From: Actinokineospora spheciospongiae
GTDB lineage: Bacteria > Actinomycetota > Actinomycetes > Mycobacteriales > Pseudonocardiaceae
Direction: 5' to 3'
Length of the DNA: 64,000 nucleotides
NCBI RefSeq assembly: GCF_000564855.1
Contig: NZ_AYXG01000020.1
Location: 43,011-107,010, forward strand
In this document: in pieces, positions 8,406 to 17,490 of the stretch
Position numbering within the stretch: the first letter of the stretch is position 1
How the letters are laid out: every line of letters begins with the position of its first letter
Program-made: the position numbers and the translations under genes
The notes under the pieces: model-generated
Seen by the model: the letters and a program-made list of their open reading frames with translations, nothing else
Databases searched by the model: none
What the model was told of the DNA's origin: nothing

Positions 8406-9737
8406 TTGCGCAAGAACACGCCCAACGAAGCGCTGCGCGCCCTCCTCGGGGAGGCTCGGTGGACCGGGCACAGCTTCGCCCTCGCGGTCAACCGGGTGGC
8501 CCTGGAGGCGGGCGTCGTCCTGCGCTACGACCGGACCGCGGTGGCGCACTGGCTGTCGGGGAGCCGCCCGCGCCCACCGGTCCCCGAGTTCGTCGCCCAG
8601 GCGCTGTCCCGCCGCCTCGGCCGACCGGTCCCGGTGGCCGACACCGGCCTGCGCGCCGCGTCCGCCTGCCCGGCCGAACCGGCCGTCGACAAGGCATCCG
8701 CCGCCTCCGCGCTCCTCCAGCTCATCACGGCGGACCTGGACCCGGCGTGCCGCAGCGCCCTGTGCCGACAGCCGTTCCGGGTGGAGTGGGCGGCGACCCC
8801 CGCGTGGACCGGTGGCCGGGCGGGCCGCGATCCCCGCCCCGCCCGGGTGTGCGCCGTCGAACGCGAGACCGCCGAGGCGATCAGCGCCATGCGGCGCGCC
8901 TTCGCCACCGCCGACCAGGCGTTCGGCGGCGGGCACGCCCGGCTCGCGCTGGCCGCCTACCTCGCCACCGACGTCACAACCTGGTTGCTGGCGTGCCCCG
9001 AGGACAACCACCGCACCCTGTTCGGCGCGACGGCCGCACTGACCCACCTGACCGGTTTCATGTGCTTCGACAACCTGCACCACAACCTGGCCCAGCGCTA
9101 CTACCGGGCAGCGCTGCGCCTGGCGGACGAAGCGGGCGACGCGACGGCGCACGCGCTGGTCCTGCGCGGCATGAGCGTGCAGGCCTGGTTCCTGGGCCAC
9201 TACCGCCAAGCGGCCTGCCTGGCCGACGCGGCGGTGGACCGCGTGGGCGGCCGGGCCGCACCCGGCGCGCGGGCGGCGATCCTCGGCCAGGCGGCCGTCG
9301 CCCACGCCGCGCTCTCGCACCGCGGCACCGCCCTGTCCCGCCTGGCCGAGGCCGAGGGATGCCTGGACGAGGCCGAGGAACCGCCCGCCCAGCGGACCGA
9401 CCGGGCGGACCTGGCCCACCTGACCGGCCAGGCCCTGGTGTTCCTCCGCGCCAGCCACCGGGCCGAAACCGCACTGCGCGACTCCCTGCGCCACCGCCCG
9501 GAAGCCGAACGCCGCTCCCGCATGCTCACCATCCACCACCTCGCCGACCTGCAACTGCGCCAGGGCCGCCTGGAGCAGTCCTGCGCCACCTGGCACCGCT
9601 TCCTCGACGACTACCCCCGCATCCACTCCGCCCGCGTCGACCTCGCCTTCCGCACCTTCCGGCGAAAGCTGAGCGCACACCGCGACAACACCACCGCGCG
9701 CGACGCCCTGCACCGAGCCGCCCGCGTCGCCGGGTGA
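8406..9737 (+). CDS. Cluster-associated regulator with N-terminal HTH-like segment and TPR region
   Basis: This protein of about 443 residues begins LRKNTPNEALRALL. The N-terminal 70 residues (WTGHSFALAVNRVALEAG and RYDRTAVAHWLSGSRPRPPVP) look like an XRE-type helix-turn-helix, and the rest is a helical TPR-like array. This architecture is common for transcriptional regulators near biosynthetic loci in Pseudonocardiales and Streptomyces. I chose TTG at 8406 because AGGAG lies 9 bases upstream; an in-frame ATG at 8310 would add 32 residues of poor character. It is transcribed away from the decarboxylase gene and may control the 1791-8092 locus. The DNA target is unknown, and a protein-protein role for the TPR region is inference. 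Confidence 0.65.
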   Translation: MRKNTPNEALRALLGEARWTGHSFALAVNRVALEAGVVLRYDRTAVAHWLSGSRPRPPVPEFVAQALSRRLGRPVPVADTGLRAASACPAEPAVDKASAASALLQLITADLDPACRSALCRQPFRVEWAATPAWTGGRAGRDPRPARVCAVERETAEAISAMRRAFATADQAFGGGHARLALAAYLATDVTTWLLACPEDNHRTLFGATAALTHLTGFMCFDNLHHNLAQRYYRAALRLADEAGDATAHALVLRGMSVQAWFLGHYRQAACLADAAVDRVGGRAAPGARAAILGQAAVAHAALSHRGTALSRLAEAEGCLDEAEEPPAQRTDRADLAHLTGQALVFLRASHRAETALRDSLRHRPEAERRSRMLTIHHLADLQLRQGRLEQSCATWHRFLDDYPRIHSARVDLAFRTFRRKLSAHRDNTTARDALHRAARVAG

Positions 9738-9908
9738 CGAACACCCCACGACCGCCCTCACCGAGGCCCCCGCCCGCACGGCTCCCGACACACCAGAGGA
9801 TGACAGCGGTGCCCCGTCCCGGTGACGCCACAATTGATGATCTCGTGCGGGTGTCCCACCCGGTGCTCTGATCCGCCCCGCGCGTGCACACGACCGGGAG
9901 GGACCCAC

Positions 9909-10262
9909 ATGTCCGACCACGAGGTTCTCGAAATCAGCGACTTCGGCAGGGATGCCTACGGCCTCAGCTCCGCCCCCGCGGCGGCGATGGTCAACTACGG
10001 CAAGGCGCTGCTGGTGATCGCGGGCGCGGACGGCGAGGTCAGCCGGGCGGAGTCGGACTGGCCGCGCACCCACCAGCGCAAGTTCGGCGCCACCGACGAG
10101 GTCATCGCCGAGTACGAGACCTTCGACCACCGGACCGCCGACCTCGCCGGAATCCTCGCAGGCACCTCCACCGACGTCGAACTCACCCTGCACGCCCTGA
10201 TCGACATGGAGAAGGCCGCCCACAACGTGCGAGCCGCCATCTTCCACGTCGACGTGCTCTGA
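9909..10262 (+). CDS. Small TerB-like protein, possibly internally shortened
   Basis: This 117-residue protein starts MSDHEVLEISDF. YGKALLVIAGADGEVSRAESDW resembles the opening helices of TerB/TerB-like (tellurite-resistance-associated) proteins, with acidic metal-binding positions in ADGEVS. The end, LTLHALIDMEKAAHNVRAAIFHVDVL, looks like the family's last helices. The stretch between them is shorter than I would expect, with a junction near TSTDVELTLHAL, so an internal deletion of a few tens of residues is possible. The start is the ATG at 9909 with GGGAGGG 5-11 bases upstream. It converges on the kinase gene at 10304. Function is unknown; TerB domains are often membrane- or stress-associated. 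Confidence 0.5.
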   Translation: MSDHEVLEISDFGRDAYGLSSAPAAAMVNYGKALLVIAGADGEVSRAESDWPRTHQRKFGATDEVIAEYETFDHRTADLAGILAGTSTDVELTLHALIDMEKAAHNVRAAIFHVDVL

Positions 10263-10279
10263 CACCACCCGACTGCGGC

Positions 10280-10299
10280 ACCCGGCAATCTCGCCGGGT
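10280..10299. terminator. Short GC hairpin between convergent genes
   Basis: A 7-base stem, acccggc at 10280-10286 with gccgggt at 10293-10299, has a 6-base loop. It sits between the stop of the TerB-like gene and the stop of the kinase gene and could end transcription from both sides. There is no T-run, which is usual in this kind of genome. Confidence 0.4.
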
Positions 10300-10303
10300 T
10301 GTA

Positions 10304-11800
10304 TCAGCCGGTGAACCGACTCAGCATGGCTCGCAGTTCGACTCGCCGTGGATGTGAATCCCCGAGATCGAGGAGGAGTGAACGGACAAGGGCTGCCGCC
10401 TCGCGTACACCGCCTGCTGATGCCTGCAACTTGGCCGCCTCCCGGCGCAGTTCGACCACCTCGTCATGAGTGGCACCGAGTTTCCGCTGCTGAATCCGCA
10501 AGACCGGTTCCAGGTGTTCCAGGGCTTCCGGTGCGCGCCCGAGGGCGGCGTGGCAGACCGCGATCTGCAGTCGCCAGTGCAGGACATCCGAATCCTCGGC
10601 TGCCCGCTCGGGTCCGATTTCGTCGATCAACAGCTCGTATTCCGCGAGAGCGCGGGCGTAGTCGCCGCCGAGCAGCAGGGTGTTCGCGAGTTGCAGTCGA
10701 GCGCCCCGCCGCTGGGTGCGCGGGTGTTCGCCCGCGCCTGCCCGTTCCAGGAGGTCTTCCAGCAACTCCGCTGCCTGGGTGAACCGACCTGCCATGGCCA
10801 GTTCGGCCGCCTCGTCACGAGTTCCGGCGAAGTCCAGCGTGTGCGGCGCGGCAGGCACGGCCTCGCGAGAGGCGCTGCGGCTGCGCGGGGCGAACGGATG
10901 CCGGTACGGGCGAGTGGGGTCGGAAGGCCTCGACGGTCCTCCGGTTCCGGTACTCGGTCCCGGAGTGGGGAGGAAGGGCAGCAGGCGCTCGTACACCTCC
11001 TGTGCGTCTGCCGGGCGATCCTCGGGTGCCTTGGCCAGCAGTCGCAGGACCAGTTCCTCGATGGCGGCCGGTGTGTCGGCTCGGTGCGCCCGCAGCCGCG
11101 GCGGTGGCTCCTCCACGTGCTGCCGCATGGCGGGGTAGGTGCCCTCGGCGGTGAAGGGGCGAGTGCCCGCCAGGAGTTCGTGCAGGATGCACCCGAGGGA
11201 GTACAGATCACTGCGCGGGCTGGGCACGCCGCCGAGGACCTGCTCCGGTGACATGTAGGCAGGGCTGCCGACGGCCTCTCCGGTCGTCGTCAGCCGGGTC
11301 AGGTCCGTTTCGAGCAGCGTCGCGACGCCGAAGTCCAACACGGTGACCGTGCCGTCCGGCCTGACCATCACGTTGCCGGGTTTGAGATCGCGGTGGACCA
11401 GGGAGACGGCATGCGCGGCGGCCAGCACGGACGCGACCTGCGCGGCCACGGCCACTGCCCAGTCCACCGGAACCGGCTGGTGCTGGGCGAGGAAATCGCC
11501 CAGGTCGATCCCGGGTACGAGTTGCATCACCAGGTACAGCTCGTCGCCCTGCGCGCCCGCGTCGAACACCGCGGGCACGCCCGGGTGTTCCACGCGTGCG
11601 GTGAGCCGGGCTTCGCGCAGGAACCGCTTCGCGAGAGTGGTGCGGTCCGAGCCGAGCGGCAGCACATCGGGGCGCAGCAGCTTGACGGCGACCGGCCGGT
11701 CCAGCCGCTTGTCGTAACCGGACCACACCTCGCCCATCCCGCCGCGGCCGATCGGCGAGGTGAGTTCGTAGCGCTGGTCCAGAGTCCGTCGCGCGGTCAT
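10304..11800 (-). CDS. Ser/Thr protein kinase with C-terminal TPR region, last gene of the defence operon
   Basis: This 498-residue PknB-type kinase has the glycine loop GRGGMGEVW at 18-26, ATP lysine K40, helix glutamate in FLREARL, catalytic HRDLKPGN at 136-143, DFG at 156-158, and SPAYMSPEQ as the P+1 segment. All catalytic residues are present. A linker at about 275-310 leads into a TPR-like helical array to the end. I see no transmembrane segment, so it is cytoplasmic. Its ATG lies 3 bases past the hsdR stop, so it belongs to the restriction operon by position. Kinases occur in other phage-defence systems (Pgl/BREX PglW, Stk2). A regulatory or effector role in this operon is inference. 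Confidence 0.85.
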   Translation of the reverse strand: MTARRTLDQRYELTSPIGRGGMGEVWSGYDKRLDRPVAVKLLRPDVLPLGSDRTTLAKRFLREARLTARVEHPGVPAVFDAGAQGDELYLVMQLVPGIDLGDFLAQHQPVPVDWAVAVAAQVASVLAAAHAVSLVHRDLKPGNVMVRPDGTVTVLDFGVATLLETDLTRLTTTGEAVGSPAYMSPEQVLGGVPSPRSDLYSLGCILHELLAGTRPFTAEGTYPAMRQHVEEPPPRLRAHRADTPAAIEELVLRLLAKAPEDRPADAQEVYERLLPFLPTPGPSTGTGGPSRPSDPTRPYRHPFAPRSRSASREAVPAAPHTLDFAGTRDEAAELAMAGRFTQAAELLEDLLERAGAGEHPRTQRRGARLQLANTLLLGGDYARALAEYELLIDEIGPERAAEDSDVLHWRLQIAVCHAALGRAPEALEHLEPVLRIQQRKLGATHDEVVELRREAAKLQASAGGVREAAALVRSLLLDLGDSHPRRVELRAMLSRFTG

Positions 11801-11803
11801 GGA

Positions 11804-14800
11804 TCAGGCCACGTCCCGGCGCAGCGACTCGTAGGCGTAGCGGCGGGCGATGCTCTTCAACTCGGAGTTGAACTGCGGGTCGTCAGCGAACATCTGCACC
11901 GCCTTGGTGTCGTTCTCGATGCGCTCGTACAGCTTGTCCTCGAACACCTCGTCGAAGACGTGCCCGAAGTTCTCCTCGTCGTTGGCGAACGCGGCGGCCT
12001 TCACCCGGGGTTCGGCCATCGCGGCTTCCGCTGAACCGCGCACGATGTCGCTCTCCCCGAGGTTGCTGCCGAACCGCTCGTTGAGTTCGGCGATCAGCTC
12101 GGCCAGCGACGCGACGGGGCGCTCGTTCTGACCACCGGCGCCGTCGCCGGTGAAACCCGGGAGCACCTGCTCCCCCTCGGGGTCGAGTGCCAGGTCGTGC
12201 TCTCCGGTCCGGCCGATCCTCAGGTGGGTGAGGTCGACCTGGCCGAGGTCGATACCCGGGTCCTGCCGACGCGCGAGCTGCGGCAGGAGCATCTTGCCGT
12301 ACACGTACAGCCGCTCCAGCGACCGTTCGGTGAACCCGATCACCTGGGCGAGGAAACCGTACTTGCGGACGAAGTCGCGGAGGGACGACCGGAACTCCTC
12401 AGCCCGTTCACCGTCGTCTTCGAGCAGTTGGGCGAACCGGTCGCGCGCGGGATGGGTGAGTCGGTACAGCTCCGCGTGCGCCCGGTCCCACTTCGTCCGG
12501 TCACCTGCGAATCGCTGTGCCCGTTCGTACTCGGTGGCGAAGGCCTCCATCTCCGACTCCACGAGCAGTTGCTGGTCCATCACCGCTCGCTGCGCGTCGT
12601 AGATGAGGTTCGGGTCGGTCGGCGTGGTGATCGTGGCCTCGAAGTACGGCCGGAAGGCCGCCTGGATGTCCTCGGCCGCGTTGGCCAGGTCGAGGACGAA
12701 CAGGTCGTCCTGCCCCTTCCGCGGGTGAGTGCGGTTCAACCGCGACAGGGTCTGCACGGCAGCCACGCCCTTGAGCGACTTGTCGACGTACATCGTGGTC
12801 AGCAGCGGCTGGTCGAACCCCGTCTGGTACTTCTCGGCCACGACGAGAATCCGGTACTCGGGCTTGGGGTTCGCCGCCGCGTTCTCGTCGTCCGCGCGGG
12901 TGTAGGCGAACGCCTTCGGCAGGGCCGCCTCGCCGAAGCCGTTCATCGAGGCCTCGGTGACGGTGTCCGCGTCGAGGTTGTCCACCTTCACCTCGCCCGA
13001 GAACGCCACCAGTGCGCCGCAGTTCTCGTAACCGCGCATGTCGACGTAGTCCTTGATCTTGCGGTACAGCTTGACCGCGTGCTCGCGGGAGCGGGTCACC
13101 ACCATCGCCTTCGCCCGACCACCGAGGCGGCCGCGGGTGTGCTTGATGAAGTGCTCGACGATGAGCTCGGCGCGCTGCTGGAGGCTGGCCGGGCTCAACA
13201 CGGCGAACCTGGCCAGGGCGGCGCTGGCCTTGCGCTCGTCGACCTCGCGGTCGTCGTCCCCACCGGTGAGTCGCCAGTAGGTCTGGTAGGTGACGTAGTT
13301 GCGGAGCACGTCGAGGATGAATCCCTCGTCGATGGCCTGGCGCATGGAGTAGATGTGGAACGGGCGCACGGTGTCGCCCGTCCGCACGCCGAAGAGTTCG
13401 ATGGTCTTCGGCTTGGGCGTCGCGGTGAACGCGAAGTAGGACAGGCTCTGGTGCCGCCCACGCGCGAACGCCGCCGCTGTCAGCGGGTCGTCGTCCTCGT
13501 CGATGTCCTTGCTGCCGAGTTTGGTCAGCACCCGCTTGAGCGCCGCCGCGGACTCCCCGGACTGGGACGAGTGCGCCTCGTCGACGATGATCGCGAACCG
13601 CTTCCCGCGCAGCCCGTCCACCTTCTCCAGCACGAACGGGAAGGTCTGCAGGGTGACGACCAGGATCTTGGTCGTCTCGCCCGCCAGGGCGCTGCTGACC
13701 TGCTCGGACTTGGAGCCCTCCGCCTTGTCGCTGATCTTGGTGACCACCCCCGCGCGGTGCTCGAACTGGTAGATGGTGTCCTGCAACTGCCGGTCCAGCA
13801 CCGCCCGGTCGGTGATCACGACGACCTTGTCGAAGACCTGCTCGTTGTCCGGGCCGTGCAGGTTGGACAGCCGGTGGGCGAGCCAGGCGATGGTGTTCGA
13901 CTTGCCCGACCCGGCCGAGTGCTGCACCAGGTAGTTGTGCCCCGAGCCGTGCTCGGCCGCATGCGCGATCAAGCTGCGCACCGCGTGCCACTGGTGGTAG
14001 CGGGGGAAGATCAGCTCTCGGGCGTGCGGCCCGGGCCTGCGGCCGCCGCGCTGCGGGGTGCCCTCCTCCAGGTGCACGAAACGGCGGACGATGTCGAGCC
14101 ACGCCTCCGGCTGCCAGACCTCCTCCCAGAGGTAGGAGGTCCGGTAACGGCCGGGTTCCGCACCCGGGTTGCCCGCGCCACCGTCCTTTCCCGGCCCTGC
14201 CGACCCGGTGTTGAACGGCAGGAAGCGGGTCTTCTCACCGGCCAGGCGTGTGGTGAGGAAGACCAGGTCGGGGTCGACCGCGAAGTGCACTAGCGCCCGT
14301 TTGGCGAACAGCGGCTCCCGCGGGTCGCGGTCGCGGCGGTACTGCTCCTTCGCGTGCTCGACGTTCTGCCCGGTCAGGGGGTTCTTCAGCTCGGCTGTGG
14401 CGACCGGAACGCCGTTGACGAACAGCGCCAGGTCGAGTTCCCTGCCGCGATCCCGGGTGGAGTACGCGAGTTGGCGGGTCACCGACAGCCGGTTCCGCCG
14501 GTAGTCGACCAGGGCGTCGTCGGCGAGGGTGTGCGCGGGGCGGAAGTAGGCGAGGCGGATCAGGTGCCCGCGGTCGCGCACGCCGTGGCGCAGCACGTCG
14601 ACCGCTCCGCGCTTGTCGATCTCCTTGGCGAGGAACCGGCCGAACTGGCGCATCTGCTCGTCGGTGTCGTTGCCGTAGTGCGCTCTGAGCCTGCCCCAGA
14701 CGTCGTCCTGCGTCGCCCCGATGAAGCTGAACAACTGGTCGGTGTCCAGACCGAGTTCCCGGTTGTAGCCGTCGCGCTGCCCCCGTTGCCACCCGGCGGC

Positions 14801-14854
14801 GACCATGGCCGCCTCGATGGCGTCCTCGAACGCCCGTTCCGTGTGCACTGCCAT
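11804..14854 (-). CDS. hsdR: Type I restriction endonuclease, HsdR subunit
   Basis: This protein of about 1016 residues has the HsdR layout. The N-terminal PD-(D/E)xK nuclease has D141 in LDLALFVNG and ELK at 155-157. A SF2 motor follows, with Walker A SAGSGKS near 318 and the DEAH box in IIVDEAHSS near 424, then motif III/VI regions and a helical C-terminal domain. It would translocate DNA and cut it together with HsdM and HsdS. The ATG at 14854 follows GGAAGGAG at about 8 bases; the open frame continues upstream but without coding character. It lies 80 bases downstream of the GmrSD-type gene rather than beside hsdS. The frame is complete and appears functional. Confidence 0.93.
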   Translation of the reverse strand: MAVHTERAFEDAIEAAMVAAGWQRGQRDGYNRELGLDTDQLFSFIGATQDDVWGRLRAHYGNDTDEQMRQFGRFLAKEIDKRGAVDVLRHGVRDRGHLIRLAYFRPAHTLADDALVDYRRNRLSVTRQLAYSTRDRGRELDLALFVNGVPVATAELKNPLTGQNVEHAKEQYRRDRDPREPLFAKRALVHFAVDPDLVFLTTRLAGEKTRFLPFNTGSAGPGKDGGAGNPGAEPGRYRTSYLWEEVWQPEAWLDIVRRFVHLEEGTPQRGGRRPGPHARELIFPRYHQWHAVRSLIAHAAEHGSGHNYLVQHSAGSGKSNTIAWLAHRLSNLHGPDNEQVFDKVVVITDRAVLDRQLQDTIYQFEHRAGVVTKISDKAEGSKSEQVSSALAGETTKILVVTLQTFPFVLEKVDGLRGKRFAIIVDEAHSSQSGESAAALKRVLTKLGSKDIDEDDDPLTAAAFARGRHQSLSYFAFTATPKPKTIELFGVRTGDTVRPFHIYSMRQAIDEGFILDVLRNYVTYQTYWRLTGGDDDREVDERKASAALARFAVLSPASLQQRAELIVEHFIKHTRGRLGGRAKAMVVTRSREHAVKLYRKIKDYVDMRGYENCGALVAFSGEVKVDNLDADTVTEASMNGFGEAALPKAFAYTRADDENAAANPKPEYRILVVAEKYQTGFDQPLLTTMYVDKSLKGVAAVQTLSRLNRTHPRKGQDDLFVLDLANAAEDIQAAFRPYFEATITTPTDPNLIYDAQRAVMDQQLLVESEMEAFATEYERAQRFAGDRTKWDRAHAELYRLTHPARDRFAQLLEDDGERAEEFRSSLRDFVRKYGFLAQVIGFTERSLERLYVYGKMLLPQLARRQDPGIDLGQVDLTHLRIGRTGEHDLALDPEGEQVLPGFTGDGAGGQNERPVASLAELIAELNERFGSNLGESDIVRGSAEAAMAEPRVKAAAFANDEENFGHVFDEVFEDKLYERIENDTKAVQMFADDPQFNSELKSIARRYAYESLRRDVA

Positions 14855-14934
14855 CGATACACTCCTTCCGGTGGAGGGCATGACCCGACTTGCGCTCTCA
14901 GCGCCGACCCGGTGTGTTCGGCCCGGTTCCACGG

Positions 14935-17469
14935 TCACGTGGCGTCTGCCTCCGTCGTGCCGTTGGCTGCCGCGATCTCGTGGAACCAGCCGAGCACCTC
15001 GACGAAGCCCGCACGCGCGGACACATCCAGGAGAACGCCCAGGTCGAACCCAGGTCGCAGATCGATCTTCGCCGCGGGCAGGTCGACACCCTGGATGGTG
15101 TTGAGCCGTTGGCGGAGTTTCTCGCGCCGAGCCGGGTCGTCGAACGGTTGCCGCCTGCCCAGGTGCTGGAACACCACTTCGCACTTGCCGCTCGGGTAGA
15201 AGACCACGGGCCAGATGTTGCCGTCGGGGTGCGACTTGTCCCGGGACATCAGGAAGCACGACGTCTCGTTCTTGAGGCCGAACTCGACGTGCCCACCCCG
15301 CTCGATCCAGAGCTCGATCACCTCGATCACAGCCTCGGCGATGTCGTCCCCCTGCCGCTCCACGAGCTGACCGAGGAACCGGTCGGGCGGCATCGCGTCC
15401 TCGCCGGGCTCGGGCACCGGCCCCAGGTCCGGGACATCGGCACCGATGAGCACCGCGAGCTCCTCCGCGGTCACCCGTCGCTCCTTGTCCGCGCGCCCGT
15501 GGCGGTCGAACACCACCCCCTCGGCCTCCAGCGTGTCCCGTGGGTCGTCCGTGCGCGACGCGTCGAGCCAGGCGAAGTTCGGCGAGACCCTGCCATCGGA
15601 TTGCAGGACCCGGTGCGCGTTGGGAGCGGGCGTGGTCGCGAGCCGCTGCCCGATGGCCACGGGGTGGCTGCCGATCAGCACGGCGAGGTCGCCGTAGGTC
15701 GTCCACGCCCCCGCGGGCAGCTCAGCGAGCGCCTGGTTCATCACCTCCCACGCCGTTCCCGACAAGTCAGCACCGGCTGCCGCGGGGCCGGGCCACTCGG
15801 CGATCACCCGCTCCGCCAGGGCGTCGGCGCGTTCCTGGATCTGCGGCCGTCCCCACCGGTGTTGTGCGGCGATCTCCTGGTTCATGCGCACGCCGCTGCT
15901 GGCCAGCTTCGGGCGCTTCACCTCGAACGTGCTGTTGCCGAGGGTGGAGTTGTAGCCGGTGAGGGTCAGGTTCCCCAGGGTGTGGACCAGGCCCTCGTGC
16001 ACCTGGCCCAGCTCCTCCCCGCCCTCGAGGTCCTCCGCCAGCACCCGCCGCCACTGCGGGGTCGGTGTCTGCGGCAGCACGTGTTCGATCGTCAGGGAGG
16101 ACAGGTCCACCGGCTCCTTGCTGCCGTAGGTCTCCTCGAGCCACCGCAACACCAGCGCTCGCTGGTGCGGGCGCCCGTTGAGGTAGTAGGGCACCGACCG
16201 CACGGCCGCCTTGATCTCCCGGTCACTCGCGTAGTGCTTTCGACCTGTCGTCAGGTAGCCGCGAACAGCCTGGTCGACCGGAGCATCGGCGTCCATCTCG
16301 GTCACCATGGACAGCAACGTCCTGTTGATCCCCGCTGTGGCGCGGCCGATGAGCAGGCGGCGGACGAAGTAGCTCTCCAGGTGCAGCATCGCCGTCGAGA
16401 TCTGCGCGGAGTCGGCTGTGCCCGAGGCCCGCCGATCCAGCAGGTGCAGCAGCACGGGGTAGACGGTCGTCGTCCCCCACGCGCCGAGGCGGGTCAAGCG
16501 GTGTCGTACCGCTGCATCCGGTTCACGGGACGGGTCGAGGATCGTCCGCAAGAGCTCGCCGAGGCCGCCGAACCTGGCGACCTCCCGCTCGATGTCCTCT
16601 TCTGAGCGTAGTTTGTCCAACCGCCGCTGCTGCCCGGTGTAGGTGTCGGCCTGCTTGATGCGCGGATCGCGCTGCACGAGGTCGAGCCAGAACAGCAGCT
16701 CCAACTGGTCGCGCTCCAGGCCCTTCTGGAGCGGGAGCCACAGCGACTCGTAGACGGCCGCGCCACGGGTGGGCAACCGCATGAAGAGGTAGTTGCGCAG
16801 CAGGTCGGCCTGGGTCAACCGCAGGCCGGTGTTGTTGAGCGACTCGAAGATCCGGTGCGGGTTGTCCCCCTGCTGCGCGGTGACGGAGACCAGGGCCAAG
16901 CCCGAGAACACGGTGTCCTCGATCCGCTCGATGTCGTGGGGGTCGTCAGGGTCGTCGGCGCCCGCCAGCCGTGCGGAGAAGAACCGGTAAGCGGCGCCGA
17001 TGCGGTCCGTTCCACCAGCCTGCGGGGTGGAGTCGACGCAGGCCAGGTAGGCGGCGCGGTCAGCCTGCGTCGGCACCAGCTTCAACCGCTGGTTCCCCGG
17101 CTTCCACCGGTTGACCAGGTACTGCTCATTGATCCTCTGCCTGTGCTCCGGGTTCTCCCGTGCCGCTCGGTGGTCGCGGATCGCGCACAGGAGGATGGTG
17201 AGCGTGGTGAGCCGCTGCTGCCCATCGATCACCAGGTACTCGGACACGCCGGTCGGCCCGTTGGCCGGGCTGGGTGTCAGCACCACCGATCCGATGAAGT
17301 GCGTCAGCTCCCGGTCGTCGGCGCGGTCCTCAGCCAGTTGGGAGATGTCCTCCCACAGCTGCTTGAGCTGGCCCGTCCCCCAGGAGTAGGGCCGCTGGTA
17401 CAGCGGGATCTGGTACTGCTTCGCCCCCTCCAACAGCTCTTGAAGGGATGTTTCGCGTGCCACGACCAT
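14935..17469 (-). CDS. GmrSD-type nuclease (DUF262-DUF1524) fused to an alkyltransferase-like domain
   Basis: This is an 844-residue multidomain protein. The N-terminal DUF262/GmrS-like domain has IPLYQRPYSW at 21-30 and the NTP-linked DGQQR at 82-86. The DUF1524/GmrD-like His-Me nuclease has IEHVLPQ near 461 and the family's GNLTLTGYNSTLGN about 40 residues later. Residues about 573-680 match the DNA-binding domain of O6-alkylguanine transferase-like (ATL/MGMT) proteins (VMNQALAELPAGAWTTYGDL, then PNAHRVLQSDGRVS, with no active-site PCHR). A C-terminal domain of about 150 residues is unassigned. GmrSD enzymes cut modified DNA, and the ATL module may help recognise altered bases (inference). 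It sits 21 bases after the SNF2 gene, in the same operon. Confidence 0.85.
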   Translation of the reverse strand: MVVARETSLQELLEGAKQYQIPLYQRPYSWGTGQLKQLWEDISQLAEDRADDRELTHFIGSVVLTPSPANGPTGVSEYLVIDGQQRLTTLTILLCAIRDHRAARENPEHRQRINEQYLVNRWKPGNQRLKLVPTQADRAAYLACVDSTPQAGGTDRIGAAYRFFSARLAGADDPDDPHDIERIEDTVFSGLALVSVTAQQGDNPHRIFESLNNTGLRLTQADLLRNYLFMRLPTRGAAVYESLWLPLQKGLERDQLELLFWLDLVQRDPRIKQADTYTGQQRRLDKLRSEEDIEREVARFGGLGELLRTILDPSREPDAAVRHRLTRLGAWGTTTVYPVLLHLLDRRASGTADSAQISTAMLHLESYFVRRLLIGRATAGINRTLLSMVTEMDADAPVDQAVRGYLTTGRKHYASDREIKAAVRSVPYYLNGRPHQRALVLRWLEETYGSKEPVDLSSLTIEHVLPQTPTPQWRRVLAEDLEGGEELGQVHEGLVHTLGNLTLTGYNSTLGNSTFEVKRPKLASSGVRMNQEIAAQHRWGRPQIQERADALAERVIAEWPGPAAAGADLSGTAWEVMNQALAELPAGAWTTYGDLAVLIGSHPVAIGQRLATTPAPNAHRVLQSDGRVSPNFAWLDASRTDDPRDTLEAEGVVFDRHGRADKERRVTAEELAVLIGADVPDLGPVPEPGEDAMPPDRFLGQLVERQGDDIAEAVIEVIELWIERGGHVEFGLKNETSCFLMSRDKSHPDGNIWPVVFYPSGKCEVVFQHLGRRQPFDDPARREKLRQRLNTIQGVDLPAAKIDLRPGFDLGVLLDVSARAGFVEVLGWFHEIAAANGTTEADAT

Positions 17470-17490
17470 GTGGTTCCCCCAGATTCCTGT

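Noticed and set aside
14855..15706. N-terminal extension of HsdR
   Set aside because: The open frame continues upstream but overlaps the GmrSD-type gene and has no HsdR-like sequence; the ATG at 14854 has a good ribosome-binding site.
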